From contig NZ_JAAALL010000011.1 in the NCBI RefSeq assembly GCF_009906315.1, positions 1 to 33,340 on the forward strand: DNA of 33,340 nucleotides, given 5' to 3'. The notes beneath the pieces were generated by a model, which worked only from the letters and a program-made list of their open reading frames with translations, made no database searches and was not told where the DNA came from. This document shows positions 23,046 to 30,078 of this stretch, one piece after another; position 1 is the first letter of the stretch; each line of letters opens with the position of its first letter. The translations under genes were made by a program, and so were the position numbers. The stretch comes from Kineococcus vitellinus (GTDB lineage: Bacteria > Actinomycetota > Actinomycetes > Actinomycetales > Kineococcaceae).

Positions 23046-24578
23046 TCAGTAGTCGATCTCGCTGGCGGCGCGGGCGCCGAAGCGGGCGGTGTGCACATCG
23101 CCGAGGGTGATGTGCACGGCCTGCTGCTCGGTGTAGAAGTCGATGGAGCGGTAGCCGCCCTCGTGCCCCAAGCCGGAGGCCTTGACCCCGCCGAAGGGGC
23201 TGCGCAGGTCGCGCACGTTGTGGGAGTTCAGCCACACCATGCCGGCCTCGATGGAGTGCGCGACGCGGTGCCCGCGCTGCAGGTCGGAGGTCCACACGTA
23301 GCCGGCCAGGCCGTACTTGACGTCGTTGGCCAAAGCGACCGCGTCCGCCTCGTCCTCGAAGGGGGTGATCGCCACGACGGGGCCGAAGATCTCCTCCTGG
23401 AAGATGCGAGCGGTGGAGGGCACATCGGCGAAGACGGTGGGCGCCAGGTAGTTGCCGACCGGCAGGTGCGCCGGGCGGGCGCCGCCGGCGACCAGGCGGG
23501 CTTCGCTCTTGCCGACCTCGACGTAGCCCATGACGCGCTCGTAGTGCTCGGGGTGCACCAGCGCGCCGACCTCGGTCTTCGGGTCGTGCGGGTCACCGAC
23601 GACGATGTTCGTGGCGCGGGCGGCGAAGCGGTCGACGAAGTCGTCGTAGATGCTGCGCTCTACGAGGATCCGGGATCCGGCGGTGCAGCGCTCACCGTTG
23701 AGGGAGAAGACGCCGAAGAGGGTGGAGTCCAGTGCGGCCTCGATGTCAGCGTCGGCGAAGACGACGGCCGGGGACTTGCCGCCCAGCTCCATCGACATGC
23801 CCTTCAGGTGGGTCGCGGAGTTGCGGAAGATCAGCTGGCCGGTGGTGGTCTCGCCGGTGAAGGAGATCAGCCGGGTGCCGGGGTGCTTGACGAGGGCGTC
23901 GCCGGCTTCCTCGCCGATGCCGTTGACGAGGTTGAAGACGCCTCGCGGCAGACCCGCCTCGGTGAAGATCTGCGCCCACAGGCTTGCCGAGAGGGGGGTG
24001 AACTCGGCGGGCTTGAGGACCACGCTGCAGCCGGAGGCGATGGAGGGGGCCAGCTTCCAGGACTCCAGCATGAAGGGGGTGTTCCAGGGGGTGATCAGTC
24101 CGGCGACGCCGACCGGCTTGCGGTTGACGTAGTTGATCTGCTTTCCCGGGACCTTGTAGGCGTCGTCGGTCTGGGCGACGATCAGGTCGGCGAAGAAGCG
24201 GAAGTTCTCCGCCGCGCGCTGGGCTTGGCCGAGGGCCTGGGTGATGGGCAGGCCGGTGTCGAAGCTCTCCAGCTCGGCCAGGCGCTGATCGGCCTGCTCC
24301 ACGAGATCGGCGATCTTGTTGAGGACCCGGGCCCGGGCGCGGGCAGGCTTCTCGGCCCAGGCGCCGGAGTCGAAGGCGCGTTGAGCGGCCTGGACGGCGG
24401 CGTCGACGTCGGCGGCCTGGCCGGCGGCGGCGGTGGCGTAGTCCTCGTTGGAGACCGGGTCGAGGACGTCGAAGGTGGAGCCGTCGAGGGAGTCGCGCAG
24501 CTCGCCGTCGATGAAGTGTTGCAGGTGGGTGGGCAGGTCCTCCGGGACGTGCCGGGTGGAGCTCTCCAGTGCGGTCAC
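23046..24578 (-). CDS. hpaE: 5-carboxymethyl-2-hydroxymuconate semialdehyde dehydrogenase
   Basis: This 510-residue ALDH oxidises the HpaD ring-cleavage product to 5-carboxymethyl-2-hydroxymuconate. It has TPWNTPFMLESWKLAPSIAS, the base Glu264 in MELGGKSP, the nucleophile Cys298 in NGERCTAGSR, and the HpaE-type endings SHNVRDLRSPFGGVKASG and GYRSIDFYTEQQAVHITLGD. The GTG at 24578 is chosen because AGGAGA lies seven bases upstream and the protein then has the family's length. The frame upstream (to 24965) has an Arg/Pro-rich, shadow-like composition. hpaD follows after 35 bases; the GntR gene precedes it by 140 bases. Confidence 0.93.
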   Translation of the reverse strand: MTALESSTRHVPEDLPTHLQHFIDGELRDSLDGSTFDVLDPVSNEDYATAAAGQAADVDAAVQAAQRAFDSGAWAEKPARARARVLNKIADLVEQADQRLAELESFDTGLPITQALGQAQRAAENFRFFADLIVAQTDDAYKVPGKQINYVNRKPVGVAGLITPWNTPFMLESWKLAPSIASGCSVVLKPAEFTPLSASLWAQIFTEAGLPRGVFNLVNGIGEEAGDALVKHPGTRLISFTGETTTGQLIFRNSATHLKGMSMELGGKSPAVVFADADIEAALDSTLFGVFSLNGERCTAGSRILVERSIYDDFVDRFAARATNIVVGDPHDPKTEVGALVHPEHYERVMGYVEVGKSEARLVAGGARPAHLPVGNYLAPTVFADVPSTARIFQEEIFGPVVAITPFEDEADAVALANDVKYGLAGYVWTSDLQRGHRVAHSIEAGMVWLNSHNVRDLRSPFGGVKASGLGHEGGYRSIDFYTEQQAVHITLGDVHTARFGARAASEIDY

Positions 24579-24695
24579 GACGCTCTCCTGTTCTCGTGGA
24601 CGTCCTCGGGACGTCTCGGGGGTCTCCTGGAGGCGGGCCGGACTGCGGTCCGTCGAGGAGCCGGGGTGGGTGAGGCGGTGGGTGGAGCAGTCGAC

Positions 24696-24731
24696 CAGGC
24701 GGTGGTCCAGGCGGTGGTTCAGGCGGTGGGG
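24696..24731. repeat. 12-base tandem repeat over the end of the GntR gene
   Basis: CAGGCGGTGGTC, CAGGCGGTGGTT and CAGGCGGTGGGG follow directly. The GntR stop codon (24719-24721) spans the junction of the second and third copies. Further degenerate GGCGGTGG units precede the array. Repeat slippage here would alter the protein end. Confidence 0.8.
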
Positions 24732-25417
24732 GCCTGGGCGGCCTCGTGGGCCAGCACGGCGCGCAGGGTCGCCGAGCGGTGCTCGCGTGCTGCGTGCTCC
24801 ACGACGAGCGCGTCGGCGCCAGAGGCGATCAGGTCCAGCAGGGCGTCGTGCTCGGCGACCGACTGGTGGGTGCGATCGGGCACCATGGAGAAGACGCTGG
24901 TGCGCAGGGTGCTCAGCCGACGCCAGCCGCGGTCGACGAGGTCGAGCAGGTGCGGGTTGGGGCAAGGGGCTGCCAGCGTGCGGTGCAGCCGCTGGTTGAG
25001 CTGGCTGAAGCGCTGGGTGTCGAAGTCTCCCCGATCCAGCTCGGCCAGTTCGGCGCGCATGAGCTCGTTGAGCCGGCGCGCCTCCTGCAGGTCCGCGGCC
25101 GTCAGCAGCGCCACGGCCTGCCCGACCGCAGCCCCCTCGACCACGGCCAGGGTCTCCATGGTCCAGCGGTACTCGACGGGGTCCAGGCCGCGGACGGTGG
25201 CACCGACGTTGCGCTCGAACTCGACCAGGTGCTCAGCCTCCAGACGCCGGATCGCTTCGCGCACCGGAACGGTGGAGGAGCCCAGCTCCTTGGCCAGCGA
25301 GCCGAGGACGAGGCGGTAGCCGGGGGTGTACCGGCCGGAGACGATGCGCTCGCGGATCAGCTGGTAGGCGACCTCGACCTTGGAGGTGGCGACTCCGGCC
25401 ACGGGTCCGGGGGTCAT
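24719..25417 (-). CDS. GntR/FadR-family (FCD) regulator of the hpa cluster
   Basis: This 232-residue protein has an N-terminal winged helix at about residues 10-75 (YQLIRERIVSGRYTPGYRL; SSTVPVREAIRRLEAEHLV) and an FCD all-helical effector domain (ETLAVVEGAAVGQAVALL; LNQRLHRTLAAPCPNPHLLDLV; EHDALLDLIASGADALVVEHAAREH). FCD domains bind carboxylates, often through a metal. I prefer the ATG at 25417 because GGAGG precedes it; a GTG at 25432 would add five residues. It is divergent from the hpaG-type gene across a promoter region with three CGTATA-like sites, so it probably represses both sides and responds to an arylacetate or cleavage product (inference). Confidence 0.9.
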   Translation of the reverse strand: MTPGPVAGVATSKVEVAYQLIRERIVSGRYTPGYRLVLGSLAKELGSSTVPVREAIRRLEAEHLVEFERNVGATVRGLDPVEYRWTMETLAVVEGAAVGQAVALLTAADLQEARRLNELMRAELAELDRGDFDTQRFSQLNQRLHRTLAAPCPNPHLLDLVDRGWRRLSTLRTSVFSMVPDRTHQSVAEHDALLDLIASGADALVVEHAAREHRSATLRAVLAHEAAQAPTA

Positions 25418-25480
25418 CGGCGTTGCCTCCACGTCGTCGTCGGAGCCTCTAGCTGATCCGCATCGTATATCTTAAGGTAC

Positions 25481-25509
25481 ACCGTAGGAGATGCAGCGTC
25501 TCGCCACAA
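25481..25509 (-). promoter_or_regulatory. Promoter of gntR-hpaE-hpaD
   Basis: Read on minus, TTGTGG (25504-25509) and TACGGT (25481-25486) are exactly 17 bases apart. The start would be near 25474, next to the ATCGTATAT site. Confidence 0.5.
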
Positions 25510-25524
25510 GGCCTCGACGGGTGC

Positions 25525-25553
25525 ATGACAAATCGTATACGGTCTCAGATACA
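25525..25553 (+). promoter_or_regulatory. Promoter of the hpaG-H-I operon
   Basis: ATGACA (25525-25530) and GATACA (25548-25553) are exactly 17 bases apart. The palindrome CGTATACG sits between them. The leader would be only about 11 bases, just enough for AGGAGAG (25559-25565) before the start, so the true start of transcription may be slightly upstream. Confidence 0.5.
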
Positions 25554-25570
25554 ACGTCAGGAGAGAGTCG

Positions 25571-27127
25571 ATGATGACCCAGCCCGACCGCGGCGACCAG
25601 CCCAGCCGTGACGACGAAGCCGGCCCCGACCCGCGCTTCGCGGTCCTGCCCGCAGGCCGCCCCGGCAAGGTGGTCGCCGTCCACCTCAGCTACCTCTCCC
25701 GCGCGCAGCAACGCGGGCGGCGACCCGCCGCCCCCTCCTACTTCCTCAAGCCCTCCAGCTCGCTGGCCGCCGGCGGCGGCACGGTCGAGCGACCGGCGGG
25801 CACCGAATTGCTCGCCTTCGAGGGGGAGATCGCCCTCGTCATCGCCAAGCCCGCCCGCCGGGTGCCTGCCGATCGGGCTTGGGGGTACGTCGCCCACATC
25901 ACCGCGGCCAACGACCTGGGCCTGTACGACCTGCGCGCCAACGACAAGGGCTCCAACGTCCGTTCCAAGGGCGGCGACGGCTTCACCCCGCTCGGCCCTG
26001 CGCTCATCGACGCCGCGGATCTCGACGAGCGCGCGCTGCGCGTGCGCACCTGGGTCAACGGCCAGCTGGCCCAGGAGGGCACCACCGACGGCCTGCTGTT
26101 CCCGCTCTCGCAGATCGTCGCCGACCTCTCCCAGCACTTCACCCTCGAGACCGGGGACCTCATCCTCACCGGCACCCCCGCCGGCTCCAGCGTCGTAGCC
26201 CCCGGCGACGTCGTCGAGGTCGAAGTCGACGTGGTCGCCGGCGCGGCCACCGGGGCGAGCACCGGGCGGCTGGTGACGACCGTGCTCCAAGGCGAGCACC
26301 CTTTCGACCCGGCCCTGGGCTCGGGACCGGCCGTGGACGACACCCAGCGCGAGGAGGCGTGGGGCTCGCGGGCAGCTGCCGGCCTCCCTCAGCGATCCGG
26401 CGCCGACGACGCCCATGGTGTCCTGCCTGACGACCTGCCTGACAACCTGCGCGACAAGCTCGAACGCACCCCCGTCGCCGCCCTCTCCGGCCAGCTGCGC
26501 AAGCGCGGGCTGAACAACGTCACCATCGACGGCGTCACCTCCAACCACTCCGACCGCAAGCTCGTGGGCCTGGCCCGCACCCTGCGCTTCGTCCCCAACC
26601 GCGAGGACCTCTTCGCCTCCCACGGCGGCGGGTACAACGCCCAGAAGCGAATCTTCGACGCGGTCGCCCCCGGTGAGGTCATCGTCATCGAGGCCCGCGG
26701 TGAGACCGGCTCGGGAACCCTCGGCGACATCCTGGCCATCCGCGCCCACGCCCGCGGCGCCGCTGGGATCGTCACCGACGGCGGCGTGCGTGACCACGAC
26801 GCCGTCACCGCGGTCGGCCTGCCCGTCTACTCCCGCGGAGCCCACCCGGCCGTGCTGGGGCGCAAGCACGTTCCGTGGGAGGTCGATGTCACGATCGCCT
26901 GCGGAGGCACCACCGTCCAGCCCGGCGACGTCATCGTCGGGGACGCCGACGGGGTACTGGTCCTCCCCCGCGCCCTTGCCGAGGAGGTCGTGGACGCCGC
27001 CTTGGCCCAAGAGCGTGAGGACGCCTGGATCGCCGAGCAGGTCGCCGCGGGTCACCCGGTGGACGGCCTCTTCCCGATGAACGCCGAGTGGCGCGCCAGG
27101 TACACCGCGCACAACGAGCAGGGCTGA
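25571..27127 (+). CDS. hpaG: FAH domain-RraA domain fusion in the hpaG position
   Basis: This 518-residue protein has two unrelated folds. Residues about 28-245 are a fumarylacetoacetate-hydrolase (FAH) domain with the metal residues in FEGEIALVI and the signature HITAANDLGLYDLRANDKG, plus TGDLILTGTPAGSS. Residues about 295-505 are an RraA/HMG-aldolase-like domain (SGQLRKRGLNNVTIDGV; GTLGDILAIRAHARGAAGIV; GGVRDHDAVTAVGLPVY; GDADGVLVLP). Classical HpaG is two FAH repeats catalysing decarboxylation and isomerisation of the HpaE product. Here one repeat is replaced by RraA, a family with keto-acid aldolase and decarboxylase activity. The linker (about 246-294) includes the repeat-like LPDDLPDNLRDKL. 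Start: ATG ATG after AGGAGAG. It begins the operon with hpaH and hpaI. Confidence 0.9.
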   Translation: MMTQPDRGDQPSRDDEAGPDPRFAVLPAGRPGKVVAVHLSYLSRAQQRGRRPAAPSYFLKPSSSLAAGGGTVERPAGTELLAFEGEIALVIAKPARRVPADRAWGYVAHITAANDLGLYDLRANDKGSNVRSKGGDGFTPLGPALIDAADLDERALRVRTWVNGQLAQEGTTDGLLFPLSQIVADLSQHFTLETGDLILTGTPAGSSVVAPGDVVEVEVDVVAGAATGASTGRLVTTVLQGEHPFDPALGSGPAVDDTQREEAWGSRAAAGLPQRSGADDAHGVLPDDLPDNLRDKLERTPVAALSGQLRKRGLNNVTIDGVTSNHSDRKLVGLARTLRFVPNREDLFASHGGGYNAQKRIFDAVAPGEVIVIEARGETGSGTLGDILAIRAHARGAAGIVTDGGVRDHDAVTAVGLPVYSRGAHPAVLGRKHVPWEVDVTIACGGTTVQPGDVIVGDADGVLVLPRALAEEVVDAALAQEREDAWIAEQVAAGHPVDGLFPMNAEWRARYTAHNEQG

Positions 27128-27199
27128 GCCCTCTACTCCGGCCCTCGACTCGACCAAGACCCCGATCACGGCCCCGATCCCACCCTGAGGAGGACGTCG

Positions 27200-27985
27200 A
27201 TGCTGACCCCCGAGACCATCACCGCGATCGCAGACGAGCTGGCCACCGCCGAACGTGAGCGCACGGTGGTGCCCCTGCTCACGGCCCGCTACCCGGACAT
27301 GGCGGTGGAGGACTCCTACGCGGTCCAGAACGAGTGGCGCCGCCGCGGGATCGAGGCCGGCCGGCGTCCGGTGGGACGCAAGATCGGCCTCACCTCCAAG
27401 GTCATGCAGGCGGCCACTGGCATCACCGAACCCGACTACGGTGCGATCTTCGCCGACATGGTCTTCGAGAGCGGCAGCGTGATCGAGCACGCGCAGTTCT
27501 CCAACGTCCGCATCGAGGTGGAACTCGCCTTCGTGCTCGGCGCCGCCCTGTCGGGACCGCACGTCTCGATCTTCGATGTGCTGCGCGCCACCGAGTACGT
27601 CGTCCCCGCCTTGGAGATCCTCTCCTCGCGCATCCAGATGCAGGGCCGGACCATCGTCGACACCATCAGCGACAACGCCGCCATGGGCGGGATGGTGCTG
27701 GGCGGCAGCCCCGTCGCCGTCGACGAGGTCGACCTGCGCTGGGTCTCCGCCCTGCTGTACCGCAACGAGAGCATCGAGGAGTCCGGCGTCGCCGCCGCGG
27801 TCCTGAACCACCCCGCCTCCGGCGTGGCGTGGCTGGCGCAGAAGCTCGCCCAGCACCAGGACCACCTCGCCGCCGGGGAGATCGTGCTTGCCGGCTCCTT
27901 CACCCGCCCGATGTGGGTGCATCCCGGGGACACCGTCCTCGCCGACTACGGACGACTGGGGACGATCTCGTGCCGCTTCAGCTGA
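27200..27985 (+). CDS. hpaH: 2-oxohept-4-ene-1,7-dioate hydratase
   Basis: This 261-residue member of the HpaH/MhpD hydratase family adds water to 2-oxohept-4-ene-1,7-dioate to give 4-hydroxy-2-oxoheptanedioate. Signatures include VGRKIGLTSKVMQAATGITEPDYG, the acidic metal site in RIEVELAFVLG, and VVPALEILSSRI, with the C-terminal LAAGEIVLAGSFTRP and VHPGDTVLADYG. Length is normal for the family. GAGGAGG lies six bases upstream of the ATG. It follows the FAH-RraA gene by 72 bases and its end overlaps the hpaI start by 16 bases. Confidence 0.95.
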   Translation: MLTPETITAIADELATAERERTVVPLLTARYPDMAVEDSYAVQNEWRRRGIEAGRRPVGRKIGLTSKVMQAATGITEPDYGAIFADMVFESGSVIEHAQFSNVRIEVELAFVLGAALSGPHVSIFDVLRATEYVVPALEILSSRIQMQGRTIVDTISDNAAMGGMVLGGSPVAVDEVDLRWVSALLYRNESIEESGVAAAVLNHPASGVAWLAQKLAQHQDHLAAGEIVLAGSFTRPMWVHPGDTVLADYGRLGTISCRFS

Positions 27986-28776
27986 AGCCCACTCTGCGCG
28001 AGCGCCTGAGCGCCAGCGACCGGGCGTTGTTCGGCGGCTGGATCTGCTCCGGCTCCCCCGTCGTCGCCGAGATCATGGCCGGCTCCGGCCTGGACTGGGT
28101 GCTCATCGACATGGAGCACGCACCCAACGGGCTCGAATCCGTCCTCGCCCAGCTCTACGCCGTCTCCGGCTACCCGGTCACCCCGGTCGTGCGGGTCCCC
28201 GCCGCTGACGACGTCGTCCTCAAGCAGGTCCTCGACCTCGGTGCGCAGACCGTCCTCGTACCCATGGTCTCCACACCTGAGCAGGCACGGGCGGTGGTGC
28301 AGGCGACGCAGTACCCACCAGCGGGCCGACGCGGAGTCGGCAGCGCGCTGGCGCGTTCGGCGCGCTGGAACCGTGTCGAAGGATACTTGCAGGACGCCTC
28401 GCAGCACGTGAGCGTCATCGTGCAGGTGGAGACGAGCGAGGGCGTGCAGAACGCTCGGGCGATCGCCGAGACTCCCGGCATCGACGCCGTCTTCGTCGGC
28501 CCCAGCGACCTGGCCGCCTCGATGGGCTTGCTCGGCCAGCAGAGCCACCCCGATGTGGTCGGGTCAGTGCGGGATGCGCTGGCAGCCGCGCTCGCCGCCG
28601 ACAAACCGGTCGGCGTGAACGCCTTCGATCCCACCGTCGCGCGGGGCTACGTCGAGGCGGGCGCTCAGTTCGTGCTCGTGGGTGCGGACGTCGGTCTGGT
28701 CGCGCGCGGATCTGAGGCGCTTGCGACTGACTTCATCACCGCTGATCGCGAGGAGCAAGAACGCGCTTCCTACTGA
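27970..28776 (+). CDS. hpaI: 4-hydroxy-2-oxoheptanedioate aldolase
   Basis: This 268-residue class II aldolase of the HpcH/HpaI family splits 4-hydroxy-2-oxoheptanedioate into pyruvate and succinic semialdehyde. Diagnostic stretches are GLDWVLIDMEHAPNG (catalytic His50), PVVRVP (Arg75), PPAGRRGVGSALARSARWNR, VQVETSEGVQNARAIAE and DAVFVGPSDLAASMG. They follow E. coli HpaI closely as I recall it. The GTG at 27970 gives the family's length; it overlaps the hpaH end by 16 bases, with GGGGA upstream, implying translational coupling. The longer frame upstream is a shadow of hpaH. Confidence 0.95.
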   Translation: MPLQLKPTLRERLSASDRALFGGWICSGSPVVAEIMAGSGLDWVLIDMEHAPNGLESVLAQLYAVSGYPVTPVVRVPAADDVVLKQVLDLGAQTVLVPMVSTPEQARAVVQATQYPPAGRRGVGSALARSARWNRVEGYLQDASQHVSVIVQVETSEGVQNARAIAETPGIDAVFVGPSDLAASMGLLGQQSHPDVVGSVRDALAAALAADKPVGVNAFDPTVARGYVEAGAQFVLVGADVGLVARGSEALATDFITADREEQERASY

Positions 28777-28804
28777 GCCACCGGCTCCGAGGGCGGCGAA
28801 GACC

Positions 28805-29400
28805 TCAACCTCGAGTGGCTGCTCCTGCGCGCCCAGCGGCGTCAGGCGGACGTGCGCCGTCGAGCACCCAAGCCGGCACCTGCAGGGCGAGGACGCGCAC
28901 GACGGAGATCGCGGCGGCGACGCCCGCGCCCAGCACGAGATCGTCGGCGTTCCAGGTCGAGGAGACACCGACGACGAGCGCCCCGACCACCGCAGGCACC
29001 GCGTAGAGGTCCCAGTCTGCCCGAAGGTCTGCCCGGAACAGCGCCGGCGTCTCGCGGGTGAGGACGTCGCGCAGCCCCCCGTGACCCACGGCAGTCGTGA
29101 CCGCGAGCAGGGCGCCGAGCCGTGGTCGATGGCCTTCTCGGTGCCCGCGGCGCAGAGAAATCCCAGGCCCGCTGCGTCGACGACGAGCAGGGGCTTGCTC
29201 AACGATTCGAAGCGAGGTTGGGCGACGAACGCGGTGGCGGCCGCTGCCAGGGCCACCACGAGGCGCTCCCGCCGCTGGAAGGCCGGCGGCGACGTGTCGC
29301 CGAGCACGAGGTCGCGCACGATCCCGCCGCCCAGCGTGGTGACCACGACCAGCGTCACTGTCCCCACCAGGTCGTGGTCGCGGTCGATCGCCACCGGGGC
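28805..29400 (-). pseudogene. TRIC/UPF0126 cation-channel gene, 5'-truncated and frameshifted
   Basis: On minus, one frame reads DLVGTVTLVVVTTLGGGIVR, then VVDAAGLGFLCAAGTEKAIDHG, a hallmark of the trimeric intracellular cation channel (UPF0126/YadS) family. Near 29119-29122 a single missing base shifts the frame. The rest (VGHGGLRDVLTRETPALFRA; VPAVVGALVVGVSSTW) continues in the 28805 frame to the natural stop. Restoring one C gives a continuous IDHGLGALLAVTT-type sequence. The N-terminal membrane segment is also missing: homology stops at about 29400, where an MFS fragment on the opposite strand begins. Non-functional unless the frameshift is a sequencing error, and truncated in any case. 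Confidence 0.75.
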
Positions 29401-29401
29401 C

Positions 29402-29671
29402 CCGAGCGATGCCGGCGCCGCGTCAGGCCTGGTGAACACCGCCCACCAACTCGGCAGCTCATTGGGCCTGGGCATCCTCGTGACCGTTGCCTCGCAGACC
29501 ACCAACACCGGCACCACCACGCCGTCGGCCGTCGTCGCCCACGTCGGCGCAGCCTTGAGCGGTAGCAGCCTCTTCCTCGCCGTGGCTGCGGTCATCACCG
29601 TGGTCTTCATCGTCGTTCCCTGGCGCCGACGAGCAACCGCGACCGTCGCAACGCCCTCATCGGTGTCGTAA
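29402..29671 (+). pseudogene. C-terminal fragment of a DHA2-type MFS drug exporter
   Basis: This frame reads SDAGAASGLVNTAHQLGSSL, then GLGILVTVAS, VVAHVGAALSGSSLFLAVAA and VITVVFIVVPWRRR to a stop. It is the last two or three helices of an EmrB/QacA-type (14-helix) MFS transporter; 'DAGAASGLVNTAHQLGGSLG' is a family hallmark. Only about 89 residues remain of about 500 and there is no start. The left boundary coincides with the truncated start of the TRIC gene on the other strand, marking a recombination junction. Confidence 0.75.
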
Positions 29672-29931
29672 AGGGCCTGCCGTCCGAGTGCACCATGCAC
29701 CTCGGCACCTCGGTACCTGATGACGCGGCAGGAATCCTGCTCTGTCGCAGTAGTCGACAGGACTGGGGCCCCAGCATCAACTGACGTCCTCACCGTGCTC
29801 GCCGCAGCCGTGGAGGCCGGCTCAACGCGCTGACGCGGCGGGCGCCGCACACGGCGGCGGTCACGACCAGCCGAGCAGGCCATCACGGCAGGCCGTCACG
29901 GCGGCCTGCGGCATGTCCCACTACGGCGCCG
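29672..29931. other. Intergenic region without a gene
   Basis: No coding frame is convincing. It contains a short palindrome GCAGGA-A-TCCTGC at 29728-29740 and, near the right end, the hairpin listed separately. Confidence 0.4.
29888..29909 (-). terminator. Hairpin ending the LacI transcript
   Basis: GCAGGCCG (29888-29895) pairs with CGGCCTGC (29902-29909) around a 6-base loop. It is 23 bases past the end of the short frame that follows the LacI gene on minus, a natural place for a terminator. Confidence 0.45.
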
Positions 29932-30078
29932 TCAGGGCACCGCGACCGGCGCGAAGACCACCACCTCGGTCTCGGCGACCGAACGCGCCTGGGCCCAGCC
30001 CCACGTCGGGTCCTGCCAACCTGCCTCCACGTCCACCGCCCATACCGCACCGCTCTCGCGCACCACCGACCTCAGCAG
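29932..30078 (-). pseudogene. Short coding frame directly after the LacI stop
   Basis: The 49 codons right after the LacI TGA are open and in the same frame, reading SVVRESGAVWAVDVEAGW, QDPTWGWAQARSVAETEVV, VFAPVAVP, then a stop. The composition looks like real protein, not shadow. GTG codons at 30066 and 30063 could start it, but no ribosome site is clear. It is either the tail of a lost gene that followed lacI or a readthrough extension. Function unknown. Confidence 0.35.

Larger units (their letters stand above)
25462..25556. promoter_or_regulatory. Candidate GntR operators in the hpa divergent region
   Basis: Three related sites occur. ATCGTATAT (25462-25470) lies just after the predicted gntR start. 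ATCGTATACG (25532-25541) contains the perfect palindrome CGTATACG between the hpaG -35 and -10. GATACAACG (25548-25556) overlaps the hpaG -10 and reads CGTTGTATC on the other strand. TGTATAC-like cores are typical of FadR/FCD-type regulators. Placement fits autoregulation plus repression of hpaG-H-I. Confidence 0.6.

Noticed and set aside
22974-25319. 781-codon plus-strand frame over hpaE and gntR
   Set aside because: Shadow of two well-supported minus-strand genes.
25472-27922. 816-codon minus-strand frame over hpaG-H
   Set aside because: Shadow; hpaG, hpaH and hpaI on plus are supported by motifs and ribosome sites.
28771-28787. Terminator hairpin at the hpaI stop (GAGCC-ACC-GGCTC)
   Set aside because: The stem is only 5 bp with a 3-base loop and begins within the stop codon; too weak to call.
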